From: Xanthobacter sp. YC-JY1
Lineage (GTDB): Bacteria > Pseudomonadota > Alphaproteobacteria > Rhizobiales > Xanthobacteraceae
NCBI RefSeq assembly: GCF_021730305.1
Contig: NZ_CP032674.1
Coordinates: forward strand, 5,150,001 to 5,214,000
Length of the DNA stretch: 64,000 nucleotides
Direction of reading: 5' to 3'
Of the stretch, positions 40,052-48,752 are shown piece by piece. Under the pieces are notes generated by a model that saw nothing but the letters and a program-made list of their open reading frames with translations, made no database searches and was not told where the DNA came from. The number at the start of each line of letters is the position of its first letter. The stretch's first letter is position 1. Made by a program: the position numbers and the translations under genes.

Positions 40052-40948
40052 GTGGCCGGCTTCGTGATCTTTGCCGAGCGGGTGGACTGGCACACCCGCT
40101 CGCTGGTGGCTGCCCTGAAGGCGCGGGGCGTGAAGCCCCGCATCGTTTCCCTGCGCGCCTGCGGCTTCGCCGTTGGCGAGACGGCGCACGGCCTGCTGCT
40201 GCCCGGCTTCGGCGACGATCTGCCGGACGCCTGCTTCGTGCGCTCGGTGCCCGCCGGCACGCTGGAGCAGATCACCCACCGGCTCGGCGTGCTGCACGCG
40301 CTGGCGGCGCTGGGGGTGCGGGTGATGAACGACGCCCGCGCCATCGAGCGCTGCGTGGACAAGAGCGCCACCACCTTCCTGCTCGCCCATGCCGGCCTGC
40401 CGACCCCGCGCACCCTCGTGCTGGAGGACGCGGCCACGGCCCGCATGCTGGTGGATTCCGCCCCCGGCGACAGCGTGCTGAAGCCGCTGTTCGGGGCGCA
40501 GGGCCGCGGGCTGGAGCGCATTGCCCCCAAGGGCGCGCTGCCCGAGCCCGAGGCGGTGGGCGGGGTCTATTATCTGCAGGATTTCGTGACGGCACCGGCC
40601 CAGAGCGGGCCGGATGCCATCCACGAGGATTTCCGCGTGTTCGTGGTGGGCAACCGCGCCGAGGCGGCCATGGCGCGCCGGGCCAAGGGCTGGATCACCA
40701 ACATCCACCAGGGCGCCACCGGCGCCGAGGTGGCGGCCGAGGGGCTTCTGGCGGATTATGCGGTGCGCGCCGCGGCGGCCGTGGGCGCCACCTATGCCGG
40801 GGTTGATCTCATCCGCGATGCGGAGGGGCGGCTGAAGGTGCTGGAGGTGAATTCCATGCCGGCCTGGCACGGATTGTTCGACGCCACCGGCCGCAACATG
40901 GCCGAGCCGCTGGCCGCCTGCCTCGTGGGCGAGACGGTGAGCGCCTGA
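40052..40948 (+). CDS. RimK-like ATP-grasp ligase of the H4MPT gene cluster
   Basis: A 298-residue ATP-grasp protein starting at GTG 40052. Visible are the pre-ATP-grasp region ending VMNDARAIERCVDKSATTFLLAHAGLPTPRTLV, the ATP-binding Lys in SVLKPLFGAQGRGLERI, and the metal-binding end YAGVDLIRDAEGRLKVLEVNSMPAW. It is RimK/MptN-like. In archaea MptN adds glutamate to tetrahydromethanopterin; methylotrophs carry a homolog in the same place after mch (often called orf5). A cofactor-ligase role is therefore likely but not shown by sequence alone. Confidence 0.85.
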   Translation: MAGFVIFAERVDWHTRSLVAALKARGVKPRIVSLRACGFAVGETAHGLLLPGFGDDLPDACFVRSVPAGTLEQITHRLGVLHALAALGVRVMNDARAIERCVDKSATTFLLAHAGLPTPRTLVLEDAATARMLVDSAPGDSVLKPLFGAQGRGLERIAPKGALPEPEAVGGVYYLQDFVTAPAQSGPDAIHEDFRVFVVGNRAEAAMARRAKGWITNIHQGATGAEVAAEGLLADYAVRAAAAVGATYAGVDLIRDAEGRLKVLEVNSMPAWHGLFDATGRNMAEPLAACLVGETVSA

Positions 40949-40966
40949 GCGGGGCCGGAGACCATC

Positions 40967-41917
40967 ATGCGCGTTCTGGTGCTGGAATATGTGACCGCGG
41001 GCGGGATGCGGCGTGAGACGGTGCCGCCGAGCCTCGCGGCCGAGGCCGCATTGATCCGCGACGCCATGCTGGCCGACCTCGCCGCGCTGCCCTCCCCGCC
41101 CGAGATTCTCACCACCTGCGACGAACGCTTGCCTATTCCCGGCGCGATCCCCGTGGGGCTCCACGCCAGCGCCTGGGTGCTGTGGCGGACGCTGGCGGAT
41201 GAGGCGGACCTCATCTGGCCGGTGGCGCCGGAGACCGGCGGCATCCTCGCCGATCTCGTGCGGATGTTGGCGGCGACCGGAAAGCCGGTGCTGGCCTCCA
41301 CCCCCGAGGCCATCCTCATCGCCACCAGCAAGCTGGAAACCGCCCGCCGCCTCGCGCAGGCGGGCGTGCCGCATATTCCCACCTATCCGCTGGCCGAGGC
41401 GCCCGAGATTTCCGGCGCCCGAATCACCAAGCCGGACGACGGCGCCGGCTGCGACGCCACCTTCCTCTGGCCTGCCGGGGTGCCCGCCACCCCGGAGGCG
41501 ACGGAAAACGTGGTGATCCAGCCTTATGTGGCGGGCGAGGCGGCGAGCCTCACGGTTCTCGTGGTGGCGGGCGAGGCCCGCCTGCTCTGCGTGAACCGCC
41601 AGCACATCGCCGTGCGCGACGGCCGCCTCTCCCTCTCCGGCCTCACCGTGGGCGCGCAGACGGACGACGGCCGGCTGGCGGCCTTGGCGCGGGCGGTGGT
41701 CGCCGCCTGCCCCGGCCTCGACGGCTTCATCGGCATCGACATCATCCTGACCGACGCAGGGCCCGTGGTGGTGGAGATCAATCCCCGCCTCACCACCGCC
41801 TATGCCGGCCTCCGGCAGGCTTTGGGCCTCAACCCTGCCACCCTCCTCCCCGCCCTCGCGGCGGGAGCGGATGAGGCGCCCCTTCGTCCCGCGACCGTGG
41901 AGCTGGCCCTCGCATGA
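40967..41917 (+). CDS. ATP-grasp protein of the H4MPT/methanofuran gene cluster (MfnD-like)
   Basis: A 316-residue protein beginning MRVLVLEYVTAGGM. ATP-grasp signatures are LIATSKLETARRLAQAGVPHIPTY, ITKPDDGAGCDATFLW and the metal site GFIGIDIILTDAGPVVVEINPRLTTAYAGLRQALG. The organisation resembles the archaeal tyramine:glutamate ligase MfnD of methanofuran synthesis, and methylotrophs have a homolog at this place (orf7). I infer a role in making the methanofuran-type cofactor used by Fhc. It overlaps the next gene by four bases (ATGA), which ties the two together. Confidence 0.82.
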   Translation: MRVLVLEYVTAGGMRRETVPPSLAAEAALIRDAMLADLAALPSPPEILTTCDERLPIPGAIPVGLHASAWVLWRTLADEADLIWPVAPETGGILADLVRMLAATGKPVLASTPEAILIATSKLETARRLAQAGVPHIPTYPLAEAPEISGARITKPDDGAGCDATFLWPAGVPATPEATENVVIQPYVAGEAASLTVLVVAGEARLLCVNRQHIAVRDGRLSLSGLTVGAQTDDGRLAALARAVVAACPGLDGFIGIDIILTDAGPVVVEINPRLTTAYAGLRQALGLNPATLLPALAAGADEAPLRPATVELALA

Positions 41918-42933
41918 GCGACCTCCTGATCGGCTGGGACGTGGGCGGCGCCCACCTCAAAAGGGCGGTGCTGGGACCGGACGGCGCGCTGGTATCCATC
42001 CACCTCGCGCCCTGTGCCCTCTGGCAGGGTCTCGACCGGCTGCGGGAGGCGATGGCGAGCATGCCCCCCGTCTCCGGCCGGTCGGTGGTGACGATGACAG
42101 GTGAACTGGTCGACCTGTGGCCTGACAGGGCAACGGGCGTCATCGATATCGCCACTGAACTGGGGGTGATACTGGGGCCTGACACCCGCATTTATGCGGG
42201 CCGGGCCGGGTTTGTCAGCCTCTCCGAGGCCCGCCTGAATACCGCTGACATCGCTTCCGCCAACTGGCACGCCACTGCCGCGGCGCTGGCCGCCATCTCC
42301 GGCGACGGGATCCTCGCGGACATCGGATCGACCACCACCGACCTCATTCCCTTTGCCGGCTCGCAACTTTGCTTTCGCGGCTATTCAGATGCCGCCCGGC
42401 TGGAGACGGGGGAGCTGGTCTATAGCGGTGCGGCCCGCACTCCGGTCATGGCGCTGACGCAGGCCCTGCCGTTTCGCGGGCGGCTCGTGCCCCTCATGGC
42501 GGAGTATTTTGCCACCACGGCCGACGTCCACAGGCTGACCGGCGAACTGCCTGATGGAGCCGACCTCCACCCGGCCGCCGATGGCGGGGACAAGACGTGC
42601 GACGCCAGTGCCCGCCGGCTTTTGCGGATGGTGGGCCGCGATCTCGGGCCATCGACGATGGAGGAGGCGAAGGCCCTCGCGGCGGCTGCGGCGGAGGTGC
42701 AGATGCACCGCCTCCACATGGCGCTGGCGCAGGTCTTGTCCGCCGGGGGAGTCGCCTCGGATGCCCCGCTGATCGGGGCAGGCGTCGGTCGTTTTCTGGT
42801 GGGGCGGCTGGCCCAACGGGCGGGCCGGCCCTATCTCCATGCCGGCCTGCTGCTGGCTGGCGCTACCCGTCTCGCGGGTCTCGCCGCCGATTGCGCCCCG
42901 GCCGTGGCCGTGGCGCGCCTCGCATTCAATTAG
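41914..42933 (+). CDS. H4MPT-linked C1 transfer pathway protein, hydantoinase/oxoprolinase-like (MfnF-like)
   Basis: A 339-residue protein with an ASKHA ATPase-like fold: the N-terminal phosphate loop LLIGWDVGGAHLKRAVL, a second loop ILADIGSTTTDLIPFAG and the C-terminal PLIGAGVGRFLVGRLAQRAGRPY. It belongs to the family annotated as one-carbon pathway protein in methylotrophs and methanogens. The archaeal enzyme MfnF, which couples the furan and tyramine parts of methanofuran, is as far as I recall from this family, which fits a partner of the MfnD-like gene it overlaps. Last gene of the plus-strand C1 operon; convergent with the cytochrome c gene. Confidence 0.82.
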   Translation: MSDLLIGWDVGGAHLKRAVLGPDGALVSIHLAPCALWQGLDRLREAMASMPPVSGRSVVTMTGELVDLWPDRATGVIDIATELGVILGPDTRIYAGRAGFVSLSEARLNTADIASANWHATAAALAAISGDGILADIGSTTTDLIPFAGSQLCFRGYSDAARLETGELVYSGAARTPVMALTQALPFRGRLVPLMAEYFATTADVHRLTGELPDGADLHPAADGGDKTCDASARRLLRMVGRDLGPSTMEEAKALAAAAAEVQMHRLHMALAQVLSAGGVASDAPLIGAGVGRFLVGRLAQRAGRPYLHAGLLLAGATRLAGLAADCAPAVAVARLAFN

Positions 42934-42945
42934 CCGGCTATAGTA

Positions 42946-43338
42946 TCACTTGCTGCCATCGGGCTTGAACTGGGCGAGGAAGGCGATGAGGTCCGCCCGC
43001 TCCTGCTCGCTCTTGACGCCAGCAAAGGCCATTTTCCCCTTGGGCGCTAGATGCTTGGGGTTCTCGATATAGTCGTTCAGGGTGGCGTTGTCCCACACCT
43101 TGCCGGCGGCGGCTCCGTCCTTGAGGTCCTGGGAATAGGCGTAACCCTCGAAATGCGCCCACTTGGCACCGACGATGCCGTTCAGCGGCGGGCCGACCTT
43201 CACCTTGGCATCCGGGCCAATGGCATGGCAGGCCATGCATTTCTTGAAAACGGTCTCGCCCTTGGCCACATCCGGATCGGCATAAGCCGAGCCGGTGGCG
43301 GCGGCGAGGAGGAGAGCGGAAACGAACACTGTGCGCAT
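42946..43338 (-). CDS. Class I cytochrome c (c2-like)
   Basis: A 130-residue periplasmic cytochrome. Signal peptide 1-20 (VSALLLAAATGSAYA), heme motif CMACH preceded by FKK and followed by AIGPDAKVKVGPPLNGIVG, and the distal Met in LAPKGKMAFAG. It resembles mitochondrial-type c and c2. Starting 44 bases past the fhcC stop on the same strand, it is probably transcribed with fhcBADC. It may carry electrons from a PQQ alcohol dehydrogenase cytochrome to the oxidase, but it is not the larger cytochrome cL. Confidence 0.92.
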   Translation of the reverse strand: MRTVFVSALLLAAATGSAYADPDVAKGETVFKKCMACHAIGPDAKVKVGPPLNGIVGAKWAHFEGYAYSQDLKDGAAAGKVWDNATLNDYIENPKHLAPKGKMAFAGVKSEQERADLIAFLAQFKPDGSK

Positions 43339-43382
43339 CGGGGCGTTCCTCTTCTGGTTTCTTGATCTGATATTTCGCCGGC

Positions 43383-44189
43383 TCAGCTCAGGACGAGAAT
43401 TTCGCCTTCCCCGCCGGCCAAACGGTTGCCGACGAGGCGCACGGCCCGGCCGGAAAGCGTTCCTCCGAACAGCGCGGCCAGCTCCGGCACCCGCCGGGCC
43501 AGCAGCTTCAAGGCCACAAAATCCTGTGGCCCCGCCTCGGCAAAGCCAGTCGCCAGCGCCTCTGGCGCGGTGGTAACGAGGATGGAGCCGCGCTTCATGC
43601 CACGTCCGGCGCCGGGACCAAGCCGGCCCGCCACGGCAAGTGTGCCGGCTAACAGACCATCCGCCGCACCTGCCCCGGCATCGCCGCCCACCAGGATCAG
43701 GCCACCACGCAGCCGTGCGCCGAGGCCATCCCCCACCCGGCCGGCAATGGAGACGACCCCGCCCCGCATGCCCTGCCGCTCGCCCGGCCGCGGACCACCG
43801 ACATTCTTGCCGGCGCTGCCGAAAACCTCGATCCGCCCGCCGGTCAGGCCGGCCGCAAGCCCGTCACCGGCATCGCGGGAAATCACCAGACGGCCGCCGC
43901 TCATGCCCGCACCGGCAGCCACGCCGACGCTGCCCTCCACGCGGATCTCGCCAGCGGCAAGGCCCGAGCCCACATAGTCCAGCCGGGGATCGCCGGAGAA
44001 GACCACGGCTTCATCCGATCCGGCAGTGATTTCAAAGAGATCACCGACCAGAGCGACGCCTGTGCCGAACGGAACCGTGAGCGCGGCGACATCGGCTGCG
44101 CTCACCCCCGCGAGGGCCTCGGGAAGAAGGCTGGATGCGTCCACCCGCGCGGAGAGCGGGGCCTTCAATGTCAGGCGGAAGCCACTCAT
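43383..44189 (-). CDS. fhcC: Formyltransferase/hydrolase complex subunit FhcC
   Basis: A 268-residue protein homologous to formylmethanofuran dehydrogenase subunit C. The C-terminal two thirds is a Gly-rich right-handed beta-helix made of GGxxxVxGxxGxxxG turns (GRIEVFGSAGKNVGGPRPGERQGMRGGVVSIAGRVGDGLG). It gives structure to the complex that turns formyl-H4MPT into formate. It starts inside the fhcD stop (ATGA). Confidence 0.94.
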   Translation of the reverse strand: MSGFRLTLKAPLSARVDASSLLPEALAGVSAADVAALTVPFGTGVALVGDLFEITAGSDEAVVFSGDPRLDYVGSGLAAGEIRVEGSVGVAAGAGMSGGRLVISRDAGDGLAAGLTGGRIEVFGSAGKNVGGPRPGERQGMRGGVVSIAGRVGDGLGARLRGGLILVGGDAGAGAADGLLAGTLAVAGRLGPGAGRGMKRGSILVTTAPEALATGFAEAGPQDFVALKLLARRVPELAALFGGTLSGRAVRLVGNRLAGGEGEILVLS

Positions 44190-45118
44190 CGTCCCGCCTC
44201 CTGCGCCATCAGTTCATGCAGCTTGAAATGGAAGGGCCCGAGGTTGCCGCCGTAATTGCCGGCATCCACCGCCACCACCCCGCCGGCGGCGCCAAGGCCA
44301 CACACAGCCGTGATGCCCGCACGCATGCTGTCCGCCACCTCGCCTTCGCTGAGGCCGTCGATGACGATCTCCAGCACGCTCTCGACCTCAGCCGGCAAAG
44401 CAGTTTTGGCGATGCCCCGCAGCGTCGGGCAATAAGCGTCGTTCGAGGAGGCGATCAGGCCGGCATATTTGGAGCCGACCTTGGAGCCGGAGCGCACCAC
44501 TCCGCCCGGGAAAGGCATGATGGCACCGCGCACCTGCCCCATGGCCGCCACCGCCGCCTCCGCCGCCGCCAGCGCCGCCGGGCGTGAGCGGGCGAGGATC
44601 AGGAAATTGCCGCCGCCCACCGCCGCCGTCGTGGAGCCGACGATCTCGTCGCAGACGAACTCGCCCTCCATCACCGGAATGCGCCAGATCCTGCTGCCGC
44701 CGAGGTTTTTCGACATCTGGTGGCCGTCGCCGAAATAGCGCAGCGCCTTTCCGAGCGGGACGGCGGAGCCGCCTTCCAGGCCGGAATAGAGCGCCGAGGT
44801 GGGCGAGGTGAGCACGCATTGCCCGGCCCGGAGCGGCACGATCTTCTTCAGGTCCTTGAGTGACATGGCGAAGATGAGCACGGCATAGCCGGGCCGGCCG
44901 TCCGGGGTCTCATCGGCCGGAATTTCGCGTTCGATAGCCGCCTCACAACCGCAGCCGATCACCGAGGTGGCGAACCCGGTGAGGCTGGCGGCAGCCGTAT
45001 GCGCCCAGCGCGGCGTATCGGCGGTGATGATGAGGCGCGTTCCCGCCATGGGAAACGCCTCGGCAAAGCTGTCGCGGATCTCGACGCCATTGATGAGGAG
45101 GGGGGCTGGTGCGCTCAC
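44186..45118 (-). CDS. fhcD: Formylmethanofuran:H4MPT formyltransferase subunit FhcD
   Basis: A 310-residue homolog of archaeal Ftr. Blocks: INGVEIRDSFAEAFPMAGTRLIITA, KIVPLRAGQCVLTSPTSALYSGL, GHQMSKNLGGSRIWRIPVMEGEFVCDE, GSKVGSKYAGLIASSNDAYCPTL and GNYGGNLGPFHFKLHEL. It moves the formyl group from H4MPT to the methanofuran analogue. It starts at GTG 45118 in a GTGA overlap with the fhcA stop. Confidence 0.95.
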   Translation of the reverse strand: MSAPAPLLINGVEIRDSFAEAFPMAGTRLIITADTPRWAHTAAASLTGFATSVIGCGCEAAIEREIPADETPDGRPGYAVLIFAMSLKDLKKIVPLRAGQCVLTSPTSALYSGLEGGSAVPLGKALRYFGDGHQMSKNLGGSRIWRIPVMEGEFVCDEIVGSTTAAVGGGNFLILARSRPAALAAAEAAVAAMGQVRGAIMPFPGGVVRSGSKVGSKYAGLIASSNDAYCPTLRGIAKTALPAEVESVLEIVIDGLSEGEVADSMRAGITAVCGLGAAGGVVAVDAGNYGGNLGPFHFKLHELMAQEAGR

Positions 45119-46764
45119 GGCTTCAGCTCCACGATCTCAGGGCCTTGACCGCCACGGATCTCCCCGTCGGCGATCTGGTAATGGCTTGATTTGAGGCCCA
45201 CGGCCTCGTCGAACCAGCGCTCCAACCTCTTGTCCATCAAGGGGTCTGAGGGGGGATGGACCGCATAGGTCCGCCCCTCAGTGAGGGCAACGATCTCGCC
45301 ATTCACCACCACCACCTCGCCGTCCTTCATCACGATGCGCGGGTGGGCGAACATGGTTTCGCGGTCCGGCTGGTCCTCGTAGAGCACCACGTCCGCCCGC
45401 GCGCCGGGGCCGAGATGGCCGCGATCCTTGAGGCCCAAAGTGCGGGCCGGAGCGGCGCGGGTGACGACGGCAATCTCCTCCAGCGTGTACTCGCGGGAGA
45501 TGCTTTCAAGCCGCGTATGGGACCGCGCCGCCTTGTGAATCTGCCTGAGGTGATGGTCGCGGAAGGGCTTGTCCATCAACAGCCGGATGAGGTGCGGGTA
45601 GGAGGTGAAGGGACCGCCATTGGGATGGTCCGTGGTCAGGTAGACCCGCCAGGGATCCTCGATGAGCAGGAACAGTTCCAGCCCGATGGCCCATTGCAGC
45701 GCGTTCACGAAGGAGGTGTCGCGATAGTTGAACGGCACCACGCCGCAGGCCGCGTCCATCTCGATATCCATGCCGATCCACTTCTTGGGATCGGCGATGT
45801 TGTGGTTGCGGTACTGCGACATGAGGTCGGCCGAGGCGGTCACCGTCTGGCCGAACATGATCTGGCCCACGTCCACCGAGATATGCGGCATGGCGTTCAC
45901 CGCCTCCGCGATCTCGGCCGCGCCGGAGGAGAAGTGCCGGTCGCCCTCGGTGCCGTAGGAATGGAACTGGATGTGGGTGAGGTGGAGGGGGAAGCCCTCC
46001 GTCGCGCCCATGGTGGCCAGCGTCGTCTTCACATTGCCGGGGATGCCGAGGTTGCAGCCGTGCAGGTGGATGGGGTGGGGCACGCCCAGCTCTGTCACCG
46101 CCCGCTGCAGGGTGTTGAGGATGCGGCGGGGCGTCAGCTCGTAGAACGGGCCGGCCTCGTCCAGATCAAGATTGCGGCCGTTGAACTTGAAGGCGTTGAT
46201 GCCACCCGGGTTCACAATCTTGATGGCGCAGCTCTGGGTCGCCTTGAGCATCCAGGCCACGTAGTCATTGATCGCCTGCTGACCTTCGCCCATGGCGATC
46301 AGGCGCAGCAGGAAGTCGTCGTTGCCGAGCACCAGGAAGCCGCCGGTGTCGATGTTCGGAATGTCCGCCATCTCGAGGTGCGCGTGGCGGGCGTTGGCGC
46401 CCACCACGGCCGGCTCGAACACCGCCGTGTAGCCCATCTGCGAATAGCGGCAGCCCGTGGCATGAGTGGTCGGTGCCGCGCGTCCGCCGCCGCAACCGCA
46501 AAAATCGCCGAACGGCTCGGGGAAGAGGGCGCGATCCTCGTTCATGAGGAGGCGGCCGAGATTCACCTTGCCGCCGGCGATGTGGCTGTGCAGGTCGATG
46601 CCGCCGGCGAGCACGATGCAGCCGGAGGCGTTCACCACCTCCTCGCTGCCGCCCGGCCCCGGATCGGCGATGATGCGCCCGTCCTCGATCACCACGTCGC
46701 GGACCTGATCGATGATGCCGTTGGCGGGGTCGAAGACCCGTCCGCCGGTGACGCGCGTTCTCAT
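45115..46764 (-). CDS. fhcA: Formylmethanofuran hydrolase subunit FhcA
   Basis: A 549-residue amidohydrolase-fold protein homologous to FwdA. The metal-binding start IDLHSHIAGGKVN, the Lys region IKIVNPGGINAFKFNG, IHLHGCNLG, and the Asp in YLTTDHPNGGPFTSYP agree with a binuclear metal site. It hydrolyses the formylated cofactor to formate. ATG at 46764 overlaps the fhcB stop (ATGA). An in-frame upstream start exists but lies inside fhcB and is rejected. Confidence 0.95.
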   Translation of the reverse strand: MRTRVTGGRVFDPANGIIDQVRDVVIEDGRIIADPGPGGSEEVVNASGCIVLAGGIDLHSHIAGGKVNLGRLLMNEDRALFPEPFGDFCGCGGGRAAPTTHATGCRYSQMGYTAVFEPAVVGANARHAHLEMADIPNIDTGGFLVLGNDDFLLRLIAMGEGQQAINDYVAWMLKATQSCAIKIVNPGGINAFKFNGRNLDLDEAGPFYELTPRRILNTLQRAVTELGVPHPIHLHGCNLGIPGNVKTTLATMGATEGFPLHLTHIQFHSYGTEGDRHFSSGAAEIAEAVNAMPHISVDVGQIMFGQTVTASADLMSQYRNHNIADPKKWIGMDIEMDAACGVVPFNYRDTSFVNALQWAIGLELFLLIEDPWRVYLTTDHPNGGPFTSYPHLIRLLMDKPFRDHHLRQIHKAARSHTRLESISREYTLEEIAVVTRAAPARTLGLKDRGHLGPGARADVVLYEDQPDRETMFAHPRIVMKDGEVVVVNGEIVALTEGRTYAVHPPSDPLMDKRLERWFDEAVGLKSSHYQIADGEIRGGQGPEIVELKP

Positions 46765-48074
46765 GCGCCCCTCCCGAAATTGGCGAGGATGGCAGAGGCC
46801 GCCTCGGCGAGGCTCGGAAGCTCGGCGGACCGCAGACCCTGGAGCGGCAGGCAAACGACGGAGTCCATGCGGAATACATGCCCCGGATGATCGACGCCGG
46901 GCGTACCGACGGGGATGAACACGTCCGGCTCGCGGGCAAACGACGTGTCGGGATGGGCGAGGGCGATCACCGGGCCGGCGCTGAATTCGGGCGGTGGATC
47001 AGGCCGGAAGGCGCTGGCATGGAGCAGCAGGTCTCCGTCCTTCAGCGCCGCAGCGGTGGCGTAGAGATCGGGCGCATGGCGTGCGGTTCCGGCACCGATC
47101 GCCGTGCGCAGGGGATAGCCGAAGCGCCAGAGCGCGAGCTGGTGGGCGCCGGTGACGTTGTCGCGTCCGCCCAAGGGCAGCACTGCGGCGCGGGTGGTCG
47201 GCGACAACAGATCCACCGCCTCCGAGGCCGAGCCGGCGACAGCGGCGGCATCCGCCTGCGGCAGGGTCGCGGCGTTCCAGGTGAAGACGCTGTAGCGCGC
47301 GGCGCGGAGCAGGTCGGCAAGCTCCGCCAGCGAGGCGCCGGCCGTGCCGGGCAGCACGTCCACGGCGCCGATGTCACGGCCTGCCAGGGCCGACGCCAGC
47401 AGCGCGGCGGCGGTGGCAACCTGCTCGGGCGGCAGCAGGATCTCGCTCAGTTCGTGGCCGGCAAGGGCCTTGCGCGAAGCGTCCGAGAACGGCGTACCGA
47501 TCATCACCACACGCCGGCCGGAAGGCGCGAACAGGGGGGCGGCGTCGCCGCCTTCGCCCTTGCGCACCGGCATGATGCGCTCGAACAGGCGGCCGAAGCT
47601 CGCGGCGGGATCGTCGCCGAACACCACGAGCAGGTCGCAGCGATTGCGCACCTCGGCGAGGGTCGCGGCGATCCAGCCGCGGCGGGCGAGGCGGTCGAGA
47701 TTGGCGAACAGGCCGCCGGACGCGGAATGGTCGATGCTCGCCCCCGCCACCATGGCGATATCGTAGAGCCGCCGGTGGCCCTCGAGATCGGCGCCGAGGC
47801 CGGAGAAGACGGAGGACCGCGCCGCCTTCAGATGGACGGCCGCGGCAGAGGCCGCCTCGGCGAAGCTGGCCGGCGCGCCATTGACGCGGGGAGAGGGCGC
47901 TGGCGCATCGCCGCGCGCCAGCAGGCGGGCGGCATCGGCGCAGGCCTTGCGCGGGGTCACCACGCGGCCGGCGACGGCCACTTCGATGTCGTCGCAGCCG
48001 AGGCCGCAAAAGCCGCACACCACGTCCCGCACGATGCGGGGAGCACCGGCTTCGGTCGTTTCACCCGATGACAT
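46761..48074 (-). CDS. fhcB: Formyltransferase/hydrolase complex subunit FhcB
   Basis: A 437-residue homolog of the Mo/W-bearing subunit FwdB. A Cys cluster remains at the N-terminus (VVCGFCGLGCDD, then KACADA). At the place where archaeal FwdB has the metal-ligand Cys, after a DNTAS-like string, this protein reads IDHSASGGLFAN, so that ligand is missing. This fits a methylotroph Fhc that hydrolyses rather than oxidises. First gene of the fhcBADC operon, with four-base overlaps throughout. ATG at 48074 is behind AGGGGTGAG. Confidence 0.92.
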   Translation of the reverse strand: MSSGETTEAGAPRIVRDVVCGFCGLGCDDIEVAVAGRVVTPRKACADAARLLARGDAPAPSPRVNGAPASFAEAASAAAVHLKAARSSVFSGLGADLEGHRRLYDIAMVAGASIDHSASGGLFANLDRLARRGWIAATLAEVRNRCDLLVVFGDDPAASFGRLFERIMPVRKGEGGDAAPLFAPSGRRVVMIGTPFSDASRKALAGHELSEILLPPEQVATAAALLASALAGRDIGAVDVLPGTAGASLAELADLLRAARYSVFTWNAATLPQADAAAVAGSASEAVDLLSPTTRAAVLPLGGRDNVTGAHQLALWRFGYPLRTAIGAGTARHAPDLYATAAALKDGDLLLHASAFRPDPPPEFSAGPVIALAHPDTSFAREPDVFIPVGTPGVDHPGHVFRMDSVVCLPLQGLRSAELPSLAEAASAILANFGRGA

Positions 48075-48398
48075 GAGGCTCACCCCTGCGCGGAAGAGAT
48101 GCCGCGCGGCAAGGCCGGCAGGCAAAGGGCGCGCGGCGGCGCGAAGCCGGCTCCAGAACGTGGGACAAGTGGAGAGAGAACGGAACTCAAGCGGTAACTG
48201 GCCATGGCTTTGCCTTGGGGATTGACGGACCCAATCAAGACGCCGCGGCGGTTGCCCGCTTGTCGTTGCAGTGCGCTTCGGAAAAATCCGTGCGCCATGC
48301 GTCTGTTCTTGGCGGGGAAGCTAACACAGCGAAGCGGGGCCGAAAACCCGTCACTTGTGCGGCGCCTGCGAGAATGATTTGTGCGACGCGAAATCGCT
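48075..48398. other. Intergenic region upstream of fhcB
   Basis: No gene is supported. On the fhcB sense strand TTAGCTTCCCC (around 48327-48317) recalls the arm TGAGCTTCCTC of the mtdB leader repeat; the match is short. Nothing else recognised. Confidence 0.4.
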
Positions 48399-48752
48399 CT
48401 ACTTGAAGCAGGTGATTTCTGCTTCAGCCTGCGCCCGGCGCAGTTCTGCAATCGTGTCGTCATATTGGGGCGTGTTGCGGAAGATATTGGCCGCCTGGCC
48501 CACCCCCTGCCGCATGGAAAGGATCGTCTCGGCCGCGACATAGTGGTCGTAGGGAATGATCGAGGCGAGGGTGTCCACCGAGCAGGAACACCGGGCCATG
48601 GCCTCCCGGCTCTGGCCGTTGGCCGCCATGCAGCCGAAGACGTAATCGACGCGGGCGGAGGTGGGATAGTCGTTGTCGCTGGGGGTCGCTGCCACCGCCG
48701 CCCCGCCGAGGGCGAGCAGCAGGGCGCCGGCCTCAATGGCTCGTCGGATCAT
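48399..48752 (-). CDS. Small exported Cys-containing protein, last gene of the pqq operon
   Basis: A 117-residue protein with a signal peptide ([17 protein letters not shown]). The mature part has VDYVFGCMAANGQSREAMARCSCSVDTLASIIPYDHYVAAETIL and ends ITCFK, so four cysteines that could form disulfides or bind a ligand. ATG at 48752 lies 20 bases inside the preceding gene, so it is coupled to it. The place in the pqq operon suggests a role with periplasmic quinoproteins. I do not recognise a characterised family. Confidence 0.8.
   Translation of the reverse strand: MIRRAIEAGALLLALGGAAVAATPSDNDYPTSARVDYVFGCMAANGQSREAMARCSCSVDTLASIIPYDHYVAAETILSMRQGVGQAANIFRNTPQYDDTIAELRRAQAEAEITCFK

Noticed and set aside
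42931-42940. Palindrome TAGCCGGCTA at the convergent ends of the MfnF-like and cytochrome c genes
   Set aside because: Too short and lacking a T tract to be called a terminator or site.
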